From a bacterium (GTDB taxonomy: Bacteria > SZUA-182 > SZUA-191 > JAJRXT01), in the NCBI GenBank assembly GCA_024277675.1, contig JAJRUS010000125.1, forward strand, positions 1 to 55,192: a stretch of 55,192 nt of DNA, read 5' to 3'. Shown here piece by piece: positions 8,552-17,010 of the stretch. The notes under the pieces are model-generated. The model saw nothing but the letters and a program-made list of their open reading frames with translations, did not search any database and had not been told where the DNA came from. The position numbers were made by a program, and so were the translations under genes. Positions within the stretch are counted from its first letter, which is position 1. Every line of letters starts with the position of its first letter.

Positions 8552-8755
8552 TACCCTGTGTTTAGGTATTCCTTATGTACTGATAGCCAAATTCAGTGGA
8601 CATTACCGATACTATGGGATGCGTGAAGTTTTGCTGAAGGGCCGGAGGCAGGAAATCCGGTTGCGGGAGGATTATTGAAATCGCCCTATACGGCTGAATA
8701 TTGTAACACCCTACCTATCAAAGAGTAGGTAAACAGGGAATACCTAAACAGGGTG
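8552..8755. mobile_element. Candidate small element bounded by imperfect 19-21-bp inverted repeats
   Basis: The left end (8552-8572, ACCCTGTGTTTAGGTATTCC) is the reverse complement of the right end (8737-8755) apart from a 2-bp indel. The 160 bp between contains GGCCGGAGGCAGGAAATCCGG and other structured sequence but no frame. No target duplication can be seen because a family A element is inserted directly at its right edge. Confidence 0.35.
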
Positions 8756-8758
8756 ATC

Positions 8759-8856
8759 CTGAGTCGTGGACAGTTTTACCTAACTTATTGTAAATATAAG
8801 CCTGATGTTTCGGCTTGAGGACAAGCCGAAACATCACAAAAGTGTCCACGACTCAG
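8759..8856. mobile_element. Family A MITE-like element, 98 bp, with 9-bp target duplication
   Basis: The ends are inverted repeats CTGAGTCGTGGACA(G/C)TTTT. The flanks AGGGTGATC at 8750-8758 and 8857-8865 are identical 9-bp direct repeats, the mark of transposition. Inside is a perfect 14-bp hairpin, GATGTTTCGGCTTG/CAAGCCGAAACATC, with an AGGA loop. No coding capacity. Relative to the copy at 27493 it lacks about 50 internal bp, consistent with deletion between two internal GTTTCGGC repeats. Confidence 0.85.
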
Positions 8857-9040
8857 AGGGTGATCATATTGCCCCTACTCAAGAAAACAGAACAATTGTT
8901 TTGAGTTAGCGTTTGAAATTCGCTTCAGATGTGAATAAATATCAAGCAGTTAAACGATACATCTGGATTTAGGAATAGAAAAAAGTTAGAATTCTGACCT
9001 TCAATTACCGCTCAATTCATGATTAACGGTACACTAACTG

Positions 9041-9811
9041 TTATATACGGGTACGTTTTTTTAAGCTGATAAGCATCACTATGCCGGCTATAAAAGCCAA
9101 CGCAGCAATTAGCTGGGAAGTAGAGAGGACATACCCCAGCAGATTAACGAATCCCCGTTGATCACCCCGCCAGAATTCCAATATAAAACGACCTACTGAG
9201 TATAAAACCACATAACTCCAGAAAACCTGGCCGCTGAATTTACGAAAGCGGTAGATGAGCAGCAATATTATGAAGATAATCAGCGCTACGCCGGAAGAAT
9301 ATAACTGGGTGGGATGTCGGGTAATTCCAGTCGGCGCCAGGCTGTATAAGTCAGTGAAGGTAACCGCCCAGGCAACATCAGTCTGCTTTCCATAGCAGCA
9401 GCCGGCCGCAAAGCATCCCAGGCGGCCGATGGCCTGTCCCAGGGCAATGGAAGGCGCCAGTATATCGGTAATTTTCCATAAGGGAAGTTGGTGGCGCTTC
9501 ATATACCAGGCGCCGGTGACCAGGGCGCCTATAAGTCCACCGTAGAAGACCAAGCCACCCTTCCACAACTTAATGATCTGCAGGGGATTATCCAGGTAAA
9601 AACGGTAGTTTACAGCTACGAACAACAGGCGTGCTCCCAGGATGGCAGCTAATACCAAGTAGAAGCATAAGTCAAATATTTTCTGCGGGTCTTCACCTTC
9701 TACCTTAGCCTGCCTTACCGCCAGGCTTATACCGGTTAAGAAGGCGATGGCCAGCATAAGCCCATAGGTATGGATAGTTAATGGCCCGATTCTAAACAGT
9801 ATAGGATACAT
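9041..9811 (-). CDS. lgt: Prolipoprotein diacylglyceryl transferase
   Basis: 256 residues, normal length. Lgt transfers diacylglycerol from phosphatidylglycerol to the lipobox Cys of pre-lipoproteins at the inner membrane. Seven or so TM helices are visible. The Lgt signature lies in GQAIGRLGCFAAGCCYG, with the conserved Arg and Gly residues, and HPTQLYSS follows. It starts 4 nt after lspA in an ileS-lspA-lgt operon, so both early steps of lipoprotein maturation sit together. Confidence 0.96.
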   Translation of the reverse strand: MYPILFRIGPLTIHTYGLMLAIAFLTGISLAVRQAKVEGEDPQKIFDLCFYLVLAAILGARLLFVAVNYRFYLDNPLQIIKLWKGGLVFYGGLIGALVTGAWYMKRHQLPLWKITDILAPSIALGQAIGRLGCFAAGCCYGKQTDVAWAVTFTDLYSLAPTGITRHPTQLYSSGVALIIFIILLLIYRFRKFSGQVFWSYVVLYSVGRFILEFWRGDQRGFVNLLGYVLSTSQLIAALAFIAGIVMLISLKKRTRI

Positions 9812-9815
9812 GGTA

Positions 9816-10289
9816 TCAATCCGCAGCAGCTTTTTTATTTAACAACAAATCCAAAAGTAACACCCCCACGCCCACAGATATAGCTGTGTCGGCTAAATTA
9901 AAAGCCGGCCAATGTGAATTTCGCCAATATACATCGATAAAATCCACCACCGCTCCCAAGCGCAAGCGGTCGATGAGGTTGCCGATGGCGCCGGCCATGA
10001 TCAGGGTGAGGGCGGTTCTATTCCATATCTCATCGGGGGAACACTTAAAGAACATGATTACAATAAAGCAGAGCGCCACCATAGATGCTGTAATAAAGAA
10101 TAAACTACGCCAGAAAGGGGGCATGTCCGCCAGCAGGCCGAAGGCAGCTCCGGGATTCTCGATATAGGTAAGGTTGAATAAACCGGGAATTATGGGAATT
10201 GTCTGATGTAGCAACATGTTTTGCTGCACCATGTGTTTGGTAACTATATCCAGCCCCAGCGCGCTTACAAACACTAACAGGTAATTCAT
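9816..10289 (-). CDS. lspA: Lipoprotein signal peptidase (signal peptidase II)
   Basis: 157 residues with four TM helices. It cleaves the signal peptide of diacylated prolipoproteins. The two catalytic Asp residues lie in the conserved segments NLIDRLRLGAVVDFIDVYW and FNLADTAISVG. The ATG at 10289 overlaps the ileS stop as ATGA, so the genes are translationally coupled; lgt follows at once. Confidence 0.96.
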   Translation of the reverse strand: MNYLLVFVSALGLDIVTKHMVQQNMLLHQTIPIIPGLFNLTYIENPGAAFGLLADMPPFWRSLFFITASMVALCFIVIMFFKCSPDEIWNRTALTLIMAGAIGNLIDRLRLGAVVDFIDVYWRNSHWPAFNLADTAISVGVGVLLLDLLLNKKAAAD

Positions 10290-13099
10290 AGTGATTTAAC
10301 CACGGTGGCACAGCGCGGGCAAAGATCGGGGTGTGCCTCATCCTGACCCACCTGGGGATTGTACATCCAGCAGCGCTGACATTTCTCACCCGCTGCCCGA
10401 TCTATAGTAACGCTTAATTCTTCTACCCCGGTTAACTCAACAACTTCTGAGGCGGCGGTTTTTTGCGGGGTGAATTCTGAGACGCTTTTTCTATTAACGG
10501 CAGACACTATAAACAAAGTGCTGAGCGCCTCATCTGTATAGCGTTTTAGAAAATCCTGCTGTTCATCGGTTAAATAAAGCGTTACTTGCGCCTCCAGGGC
10601 AGAGCCGATGTCTTTTCTCTTTCTCATCCTTTCTAAATGCCAGCATACTACACTCCTGATTTTCAGTAACCGCTCCCAGCTTTCAGCTAAATCCTCATTT
10701 ACATAATTTTCATTTATATTGGGAAAATCAGCCAGATGTACACTCTCTTCCGGAACCGCTCCCGCTGGCAGGTGCTGCCAAACCTCCTCAGCGGTAAAGC
10801 AGAGCACCGGGGCCATAAGCTTAAGTAACGACAGCAACAGCTCCAGAAGTACAGTCTGCGCCGCTCGCCGACCCTTGGCATTGGGGGCGGAACAATAAAG
10901 CCGGTCCTTCAGCACATCCAGGTATATGGCTGATAATTCCACCGTGCAGAAATTATGTAACTGGTGATATATCTGGTGGAAGGTAAACTCATTATAAGCG
11001 TTTTTGATGCGCCGGATCAGGCCCTGTAATTTATGTAAAACCCATCGGTCGATTTCCCCTAAGTCCGCATATGGTACTTTATCTTTTTGGGGATCAAAGT
11101 CGGATAGGTTTGCCAACAGATAGCGACAGGTGTTGCGAATCCGGCGATAAGCCTCCACTAACCGGGTTAATATTTCCTGAGATATCCTGACATCCACCCG
11201 GTAATCCTCACCGGTAACCCACAGCCTTAGTATCTCGGCCCCATATTGGTTAATCACTTTTTGGGGAGCGATTACATTACCGGCGGATTTGGACATCTTT
11301 TTGCCGGCGCCGTCCACCACAAAGCCGTGAGTAAGTACCGCCTGGTAGGGGGACATCTGCCGGGTGGCCACCGCAGTGATCATTGAGCTATGGAACCAGC
11401 CCCGGTGTTGGTCGCTGCCCTCTAAGTATAACTGGGCCGGGTAGCTTTGCTCATTATCAGGTTCCAGCACTGCGGCATGACTGACCCCGGAGTCAAACCA
11501 TACATCCAGAATGTCCATTTCCTTCCGCCACTTGCTTCCCCCACATTCAGGGCAGGCGGTGCCCGGCGGAAGCAACTCCCCGCTGGTTTTAGTGAACCAG
11601 ACATCAGCGCCGGCCTTATCCACCGCCTGGGCGATGTAATTTATAATATGTGCATCAAGCAAGACATAACCACAAGCCTCACAGTAAAAGGCTATAATCG
11701 GCACTCCCCACACCCGCTGGCGGGAGATACACCAGTCGGGACGGCTTTCCAACATACCGTAAATGCGCTCTTTACCCCAGGCCGGAATCCAATTCACTTG
11801 ATTTACCGCTGCCAGCGCCCTGGTTCTTAAATTTTCCTTATCCATCGAGACGAACCACTGCCTGGTGGCCCGGAAAATGACCGGGTTCTTGCAGCGCCAG
11901 CAATGGGGATAGGAGTGCTTAAGCTTCCGGCTGGCCAGCAGGTTGCCCTCCTGCCGCAATTTGTCGATAACCGCTTGATTGGCGGCAAATACATTCATCC
12001 CCCCAAAGTGCGCTGTTTCGGGCAGGAAATTTCCATGATCGTCAACCGGACTGTAAATGGGCAGCCCGTATTTGAGGCCCACTTCATAATCTTCCTGACC
12101 ATGTCCGGGAGCGGTATGTACGCAACCGGTACCTTGCTCCAGGGTGACATGACGGCCCAGAATTATTTTAGATTCCTGGTCTAAAAAGGGATGCCGACAG
12201 CTCAAAGCTTCAAGTTGACTCCCTTTATAACCGGCCAGTACCGAGTAGCCGTCATTTATGCCTATGGCGCTCAAAGATTGCTCCATTAAGTCTTTAGCTA
12301 TAATGTAAATCTGTTCGTTGGCCCGCACCGCTGCATAATCAAAATCAGGGTGCAGGGCAATTGCCAGATTAGCCGGCAGAGTCCAGGGAGTGGTGGTCCA
12401 GATGATGACGGAGGCTGGGGCCGGTAGCTGCAATTTTTTTTCAGCTTCGGGGCTTAGCGGAAATTTCACATACACCGAGGGCGAGCTATGCTCTAAGTAC
12501 TCCACCTCAGCTTCAGCCAGGGCGGTGGTGCAGGTGAAACACCAGTTGATGGGCTTAAATCCCCTATATACCAGACCATGTTCCACAAACCGGGCAAATT
12601 CCCTGACTATGGTGGCCTCATACTGGTAGTCCATGGTTAGATAAGGCTTATCCCACTTACCAAGCACCCCCAGTCGAATAAATTCATCGCGCTGGATATC
12701 GACGAAGCGCTGGGCATATTGGCGGCAAAGCTTGCGCTTCTGAGATTTGTCCAGCGTATGTCTTTTCTGTCCCAGTTGCTTATCCACCTGATGTTCAATG
12801 GGCAGTCCATGACAGTCCCAACCGGGTATATATACCGAACTGAAGCCGGACATAGTTTTAGATTTTATGATAATGTCTTTTAGTATTTTATTCAGCGCAT
12901 GGCCGATATGAATATGTCCGTTGGCATAAGGCGGGCCGTCATGCAGGGTATAATGTGGACGGTCAATATTTTTTTGATAAATCTGCTGTCGAAGATTCAG
13001 ATCATCCCATAAGGCCAGAATGTTAGGCTCATTCCTGGCCAGGTTGGCCTTCATGGGAAGTTTGGTATAGGGTAAGTTTAAGGTATCTTTATAGTCCAT
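10286..13099 (-). CDS. ileS: Isoleucyl-tRNA synthetase
   Basis: 937 residues, full length for the bacterial class I enzyme. The HIGH motif lies in PPYANGHIHIGHALN (about residue 55-69) and the KMSKS motif follows VDGAGK near residue 600. A CP1 editing domain lies between them with GTGCVHTAPGHG. The C-terminal zinc site is present as CQRCW and CPRC. It is the first gene of the ileS-lspA-lgt operon. The 57-bp upstream gap is too short for a T-box leader, so no such control is visible here. Confidence 0.97.
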   Translation of the reverse strand: MDYKDTLNLPYTKLPMKANLARNEPNILALWDDLNLRQQIYQKNIDRPHYTLHDGPPYANGHIHIGHALNKILKDIIIKSKTMSGFSSVYIPGWDCHGLPIEHQVDKQLGQKRHTLDKSQKRKLCRQYAQRFVDIQRDEFIRLGVLGKWDKPYLTMDYQYEATIVREFARFVEHGLVYRGFKPINWCFTCTTALAEAEVEYLEHSSPSVYVKFPLSPEAEKKLQLPAPASVIIWTTTPWTLPANLAIALHPDFDYAAVRANEQIYIIAKDLMEQSLSAIGINDGYSVLAGYKGSQLEALSCRHPFLDQESKIILGRHVTLEQGTGCVHTAPGHGQEDYEVGLKYGLPIYSPVDDHGNFLPETAHFGGMNVFAANQAVIDKLRQEGNLLASRKLKHSYPHCWRCKNPVIFRATRQWFVSMDKENLRTRALAAVNQVNWIPAWGKERIYGMLESRPDWCISRQRVWGVPIIAFYCEACGYVLLDAHIINYIAQAVDKAGADVWFTKTSGELLPPGTACPECGGSKWRKEMDILDVWFDSGVSHAAVLEPDNEQSYPAQLYLEGSDQHRGWFHSSMITAVATRQMSPYQAVLTHGFVVDGAGKKMSKSAGNVIAPQKVINQYGAEILRLWVTGEDYRVDVRISQEILTRLVEAYRRIRNTCRYLLANLSDFDPQKDKVPYADLGEIDRWVLHKLQGLIRRIKNAYNEFTFHQIYHQLHNFCTVELSAIYLDVLKDRLYCSAPNAKGRRAAQTVLLELLLSLLKLMAPVLCFTAEEVWQHLPAGAVPEESVHLADFPNINENYVNEDLAESWERLLKIRSVVCWHLERMRKRKDIGSALEAQVTLYLTDEQQDFLKRYTDEALSTLFIVSAVNRKSVSEFTPQKTAASEVVELTGVEELSVTIDRAAGEKCQRCWMYNPQVGQDEAHPDLCPRCATVVKSL

Positions 13100-13155
13100 A
13101 ACTAATTTTCATTAATAAGTGAGCTTGAAACCCGACATAGCTTAGTATAAACCGC

Positions 13156-13761
13156 TTAAATAAGCAACAACAATCCTACCTGGGTAACCCCGATTATAAA
13201 GCCCAGGGCTGCCCCTATCAACTCAATGTGCCTCAACTCCCGGTGGGCTACCTTAAGCACCACGTTTTCCAACTGTTGCATATCAAAGCGATCGATACGA
13301 TTAAATACGATGGCATGTAGGTCCAAGCGTTGCTTGAAACTCTCCACCAGGTCGGTTTGAAGATTAGACAAGATATCGATAACCTCTCTGGCTATAGCAT
13401 TTTCCAATGGGGGAAGTACCCGCTGTCTGACTATTTTCCACAGAGGAAACTTAATCAGCAGACTGTTATCCAGCCGCTGCTTGATGGCTTTATTTACCTT
13501 ATATTGCATTCCTTGCTTCCAGTCGATATCGGCCAATACCTGGGAAATATCCTCGGCCTGCAGCAGCTCTTTTTCTATGGTAGCCGCGATATTGGCAGCT
13601 ACTTCTTTCCGCCGTCTGGGCAATAATCCCTGGAGGGTAAACAGCTTAAAGTTAATGGGCTTTCGCGGGCGGAAAAGCATACGCACCGCCAAATAATTGG
13701 TGAACCAGCCAATTATGGCGCCGACAAAAGGGAATGTAAACATAAGATATTGCTGTTGCAT
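13156..13761 (-). CDS. DUF445 family membrane protein
   Basis: 201 residues. The N-terminal helix with PFVGAIIGWFTNYLAVRMLFRP and the C-terminal helix with LIGAALGFIIGVTQVGLLLLI are the hallmarks of DUF445 (YheB/YtaF-like). The charged amphipathic middle is typical. The family is linked to envelope or sporulation functions in some Firmicutes, but the role here is unknown. It lies 57 bp upstream of ileS on the same strand. Confidence 0.85.
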   Translation of the reverse strand: MQQQYLMFTFPFVGAIIGWFTNYLAVRMLFRPRKPINFKLFTLQGLLPRRRKEVAANIAATIEKELLQAEDISQVLADIDWKQGMQYKVNKAIKQRLDNSLLIKFPLWKIVRQRVLPPLENAIAREVIDILSNLQTDLVESFKQRLDLHAIVFNRIDRFDMQQLENVVLKVAHRELRHIELIGAALGFIIGVTQVGLLLLI

Positions 13762-13840
13762 GGGGTGTTCTCAAATTACCGGCTCAGCAAAATAATTTTT
13801 TCGGTTTTTTAAAAAAGGGAGGGTCTGTGACCCATCGGTC

Positions 13841-14007
13841 TAGGAGTTTGTCGGACTTTAGATGATTCTACTGCGGAAAGTGATAAACATGTCCATTTTC
13901 CCGCTTGTTTTCGTTAAATAGACACGCTATTCGCCTCAAATAATCGAAAAAATGAACTATATTTCTTACTTTCCTCGCTACGAACTCCAAAGCCCGACAG
14001 ACTCCTG
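13841..14007. mobile_element. Family B repeat element, complete 167-bp copy
   Basis: The ends are imperfect inverted repeats: TAGGAGTTTGTCGGACTTTA on the left, and CAGGAGTCTGTCGGGCTTTG as the reverse complement of the right. Its reverse complement aligns along its whole length with the copy at 46095-46261, including TCGTAGCGAGG, ATTTGAGGCGAATA, TATTTAACGAAAA and AGCGGGAAAATGGACAT. No frame is present. It lies between DUF445 and cspA. A hairpin GGGGACAAGTCCCC (14007-14020) abuts it. Confidence 0.75.
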
Positions 14008-14097
14008 GGGACAAGTCCCCGGGAACCGGCCGAAATATCGAAACATTGAATAAAACCAGACCCGTCAGGCCGACAGGCCGGGGGTATAATAAAAACT

Positions 14098-14134
14098 AAA
14101 GCCCTGACAGAGGCTACTTCACCATCAGGGCTTT
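14098..14134 (-). terminator. Rho-independent terminator of cspA
   Basis: AAAGCCCTGA (14098-14107) pairs perfectly with TCAGGGCTTT (14125-14134). In the minus direction the stem is followed by a T-rich tract (AGTTTTTATTAT). It starts about 30 bp after the cspA stop. Confidence 0.8.
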
Positions 14135-14163
14135 AAGTAGTGGGTCAGAATAGTGTCTTACAA

Positions 14164-14364
14164 CTACACCTTCACCACATTACTGGCAGATGGCCCTTTG
14201 GGGCCTTCAACCACCTCAAAGGTAACATCTTCTCCTTCTCTTAAGGTTTTGAAACCATCACCTTGGATGGCTGAATAATGTACAAACACATCCTTGCCGT
14301 CTTCCCATTCAATAAACCCATAACCCTTGGACTCATTGAACCATTTTACTTTTCCAGCGGGCAT
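14164..14364 (-). CDS. cspA: Cold shock protein (CspA family)
   Basis: 66 residues, a single OB-fold cold shock domain that binds single-stranded RNA and DNA. RNP1 (KGYGFIEW) and RNP2 (DVFVHYSAI) are intact, and it begins [11 protein letters not shown] strong AGGAGG SD precedes it. It is monocistronic, with a clear terminator at 14098-14134. The roughly 290-bp gap upstream (14365-14650) shows no other gene and probably holds its long leader. Confidence 0.95.
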   Translation of the reverse strand: MPAGKVKWFNESKGYGFIEWEDGKDVFVHYSAIQGDGFKTLREGEDVTFEVVEGPKGPSASNVVKV

Positions 14365-14650
14365 ACTCTTTTTAACCTCCTGTAAACTAATACAAAAAAC
14401 ACAACCCTATTTCATTCCTAACACAGAAGCATCTACCTAGCGTTATAATTCATGTTATATAAGATACTCCCTGCCTTTGCGCCATTTCTATCGCAGAACC
14501 CTATACTCAAGCCTGGACTTAATAGTTGTTTATGTCAGGCAAATCAGCTTTCGATAAGCTTAACCATAAGCTTTGCGATGCGTTGCCACAGACCAGACTT
14601 AGCAGCTTGGCTTTCCCTCGTCAGAAAACCAGGGAAATTAAACAGCGTAA

Positions 14651-14923
14651 TTATTTACAGGCTTTCTTTAATTCAGCGCCGGGTTTGAATTTGGGAACCT
14701 TGGTTGCAGGTATATTTATTACAGCGCCTGTTTGAGGATTTCTTCCCTTTCTAGCGGCCCTCTGATAGATAGAGAATGTTCCAAAACCAACTAAAGTAAC
14801 CTTTTCACCTTTGCACAATGTACTACAAATGGAATCAGTAAACGCATCCAGAGCTTTCCCGGCAGCGACTTTAGAAATACCTGCTTTTCCAGCCATATCG
14901 GCTATTAAATCTGCTTTGGTCAT
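14651..14923 (-). CDS. hup: HU family DNA-binding protein
   Basis: 90 residues, histone-like nucleoid protein that bends DNA non-specifically as a dimer. The conserved GFGTFSIYQRAARKGRNPQTG arm is intact. The ATG at 14923 has AGGAGG 7 nt upstream; the TTG just before it is a less likely start. A near-perfect promoter sits at 14963-14991. It is monocistronic. Confidence 0.95.
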   Translation of the reverse strand: MTKADLIADMAGKAGISKVAAGKALDAFTDSICSTLCKGEKVTLVGFGTFSIYQRAARKGRNPQTGAVINIPATKVPKFKPGAELKKACK

Positions 14924-14962
14924 CAATACACCTCCTTTCCTAATGAAAACACATTTGCTATG

Positions 14963-14991
14963 CTTATATTACTTTCTGGTTTGGTTGTCAA
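14963..14991 (-). promoter_or_regulatory. sigma70-type promoter of hup
   Basis: On the minus strand: TTGACA (14986-14991), 17-bp spacer, TATAAG (14963-14968), about 40 bp upstream of the hup start. Confidence 0.8.
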
Positions 14992-15115
14992 GAAAAAAAT
15001 GCATTGAAAATGCTTATTTATAGCTTGTTTGTGAGGTATCGATCGGGCTGTTATCCCGAAATAAAGTCCTTGTCTACAGTATTTTTCCTGCCGTAAAAGC
15101 GTTTCTATTTTAATC

Positions 15116-15144
15116 TTGACAATATTAAAACCATGTTTTAAAAT
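15116..15144 (+). promoter_or_regulatory. sigma70-type promoter upstream of the IclR gene
   Basis: TTGACA (15116-15121), 17-bp spacer, TAAAAT (15139-15144). It would give a leader of about 100 nt for the regulator at 15250. A second, closer promoter lies at 15217-15244. Confidence 0.6.
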
Positions 15145-15216
15145 CGCTTTTATAATAATCCACTTGATGTTAAAAGAGTTTGGTCAGACATTATTTTATT
15201 TGGCTTTACAGGGTAA

Positions 15217-15244
15217 TTGTCTACTTATAGTTACATTATATAAT
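15217..15244 (+). promoter_or_regulatory. Start-proximal promoter of the IclR gene, predicting a leaderless mRNA
   Basis: TTGTCT (15217-15222), 16-bp spacer, TATAAT (15239-15244). The -10 ends 5 nt before the ATG at 15250, so transcription would start at or next to the start codon. No SD is visible before the ATG. Confidence 0.5.
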
Positions 15245-15249
15245 TTATC

Positions 15250-16032
15250 ATGACACAACGTTCAAAACAGAATTATGTAGTCCAGTCGGTGTCGCATGCC
15301 ATAGATGTGCTGGAAGCCTTCAAGGGTGAAAAGGACGAGCTGGGGGTTACCGAGTTGAGTTCCAGCCTGCGATTACCCAAAAACAATGTCTTCAGGCTGC
15401 TGGCTACGCTGGAGTTGCGTGGCTACATTGAGCAGAACAAGTCTACCGGCAATTACCGTTTGGGAATCAAGACTTTTGAATTAGGTCAAATTTTTCGCCG
15501 ACGAATGGGGCTTATTAAGCAGTCGCATTCTGTATTAAAGCAGTTGGAAGCTAAATGCAATGAGTCGACTTATCTGGGTATCATCCAGGATGGGATGGTA
15601 GTTTACGTCGATATGGTAGAGACCACCCATTCAGTGCGCATTGTACCCAAACTGGGCAAGCGGGCTCCGGCTTATTGTACCGCAGTGGGCAAGACGCAAC
15701 TGGCATATGAATCACAGGACGAGGTAGCGCGAATCCTGGGTGAAATCGGGTTGAAACCCTTTACTAATAATACTATTACCGATAAACAACAGCTGCTTGA
15801 ACACTTAAAGCAAGTGGCCAGACAGGGATACGCAATTGATAATGAAGAGCTGGAGGAAGAGGTAATATGTGTGGCGGTGCCGATCAGGGATTATACCGGT
15901 CGGGTAGTAGCCGGCATCAGTATTTCCGGGCCGATACAGCGTATGTCGGATAAACGTATTAAAAATGAATTAGTGGCTATGGTAAGAGAAGCCGCCGGCG
16001 AGATTTCCTGCCGGCTGGGATATGTGCCCTAA
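15250..16032 (+). CDS. IclR family transcriptional regulator
   Basis: 260 residues. An N-terminal winged helix-turn-helix (about residues 10-70, with LGVTELSSSLRLPKNNVFRLLATLE) is followed by an effector-binding IclR domain with GKRAPAYCTAVGK near residue 140 and EEVICVAVPIRD near 200. Such proteins sense small metabolites. No adjacent catabolic genes hint at its ligand; folE follows 270 bp downstream and is not an obvious target. Two promoter-like sites precede it. Confidence 0.92.
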   Translation: MTQRSKQNYVVQSVSHAIDVLEAFKGEKDELGVTELSSSLRLPKNNVFRLLATLELRGYIEQNKSTGNYRLGIKTFELGQIFRRRMGLIKQSHSVLKQLEAKCNESTYLGIIQDGMVVYVDMVETTHSVRIVPKLGKRAPAYCTAVGKTQLAYESQDEVARILGEIGLKPFTNNTITDKQQLLEHLKQVARQGYAIDNEELEEEVICVAVPIRDYTGRVVAGISISGPIQRMSDKRIKNELVAMVREAAGEISCRLGYVP

Positions 16033-16110
16033 CCCAACAGGTTGGGTCGTATGAGCCGCAAGCAGGTAATTACCTAACTGATGTTATGCACAAGAAATTT
16101 AAAGTTTCAT

Positions 16111-16228
16111 AAAATGTCAAAGCTCAAATATCAAATGAAGTTCAAATGTCAAACTAATTGATTTTCAAACACTCTTTTTGACATTTAGATTTTGGATTTG
16201 ATTTGAACTTTGGATTTTGACATTTGGA
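16111..16228. repeat. Long imperfect inverted repeat of TCAAATGTCAAA-type units
   Basis: The left arm (16111-16153) has repeated CAAA(T)GTCAAA and TCAAAT units. The right arm (16177-16228) has TTTGACATTT and TTTGGATTTTGACATTT units and is roughly its reverse complement. It separates IclR from folE. It could be a recombination-prone repeat or an extended RNA stem. Confidence 0.55.
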
Positions 16229-16303
16229 TTTAAGGTTTTTTTCGTACCCAAAACCGATTTTGCGTAACATGAGTTACCTAATACATAAAACCATTACTGA
16301 ACT

Positions 16304-16864
16304 ATGGATTTAGAAAAAATACAACAAGGGGTCAGGTTGATGCTGGAAGGCATCGGCGAAGATGTAACCCGCTCTGGTCTTCAGGACACTCCGGCACGCA
16401 TCGCCCGCATGTACCAGGAGCTGTTCAGCGGCCTGGACGAAGACCCCGGGCGGCATCTTAAAACCGTGCTCGGTGAAAGCCACGATGAGATTATCCTGGC
16501 CAAGGACATCCCCATGCATTCGGTGTGCGAGCACCACCTGTTGCCTTTTCAGGGGGTAGCCCATATCGCCTATATGCCCAAAGAGGGGCGTATCGTGGGC
16601 TTGAGTAAATTAGTACGGGTGTTGGAAGCGTTCGCCCGGCGACCACAGGTGCAGGAGCGACTCACCACCCAAATAGCCGATACGCTGATGAAAGGACTGA
16701 AACCACGCGGGGTGATGGTGATGCTGGAGGCCAGCCATATGTGCATGACCATCCGCGGAGTAAAAAAACCCAATTCCAAGATTATCACCTCCGCCGTAAG
16801 GGGCATCTTCCGCAATTCGGAACCCACCCGCACTGAAACCCTGGCCATGATCCGCCAACCATAA
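16304..16864 (+). CDS. folE: GTP cyclohydrolase I
   Basis: 186 residues, type IA enzyme converting GTP to 7,8-dihydroneopterin triphosphate at the entry to folate synthesis. The zinc ligands are C75 and H78 in [11 protein letters not shown] and C147 in SHMCMTIRG. It starts at ATG 16304 without a visible SD. folK lies elsewhere in the window beside panB, so folate genes are scattered. Confidence 0.96.
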   Translation: MDLEKIQQGVRLMLEGIGEDVTRSGLQDTPARIARMYQELFSGLDEDPGRHLKTVLGESHDEIILAKDIPMHSVCEHHLLPFQGVAHIAYMPKEGRIVGLSKLVRVLEAFARRPQVQERLTTQIADTLMKGLKPRGVMVMLEASHMCMTIRGVKKPNSKIITSAVRGIFRNSEPTRTETLAMIRQP

Positions 16865-17010
16865 CAGACACAGGCGGGGTCTGCTTCCTCCTTTATATTC
16901 GGCGACCCATGCATTAATATGTGGTTAAAATAGTTTGCGTTCTAATCAAGAATTTGTAATTTGAACCGTGACATTTTCCCTGTGTCTTGGTCTGATTATT
17001 TGGAGAAGCT

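Larger units (their letters stand above)
8122..9040. other. Repeat-rich intergenic region
   Basis: About 900 bp with no credible gene. From left to right it contains a 9-bp inverted repeat (8174-8182/8209-8217), two 22-bp near-identical direct repeats (8361-8382, 8389-8410), a roughly 200-bp segment bounded by inverted repeats (8552-8755) and a complete family A element (8759-8856). The last 175 bp before lgt show nothing I can name. It looks like a landing area for small mobile repeats. Confidence 0.6.

Noticed and set aside
8750-8865. CRISPR-like repeat interpretation of the palindromes
   Set aside because: There are no regularly spaced identical repeats with spacers, and the flanking 9-bp duplications point to transposition.
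10033-13099. T-box riboswitch controlling ileS
   Set aside because: The space between DUF445 and ileS is only 57 bp and shows no specifier hairpin or T-box sequence.
14452-14735. Short open frames between cspA and hup
   Set aside because: They overlap the hup coding strand or lack SD and composition of real genes; no recognisable protein.
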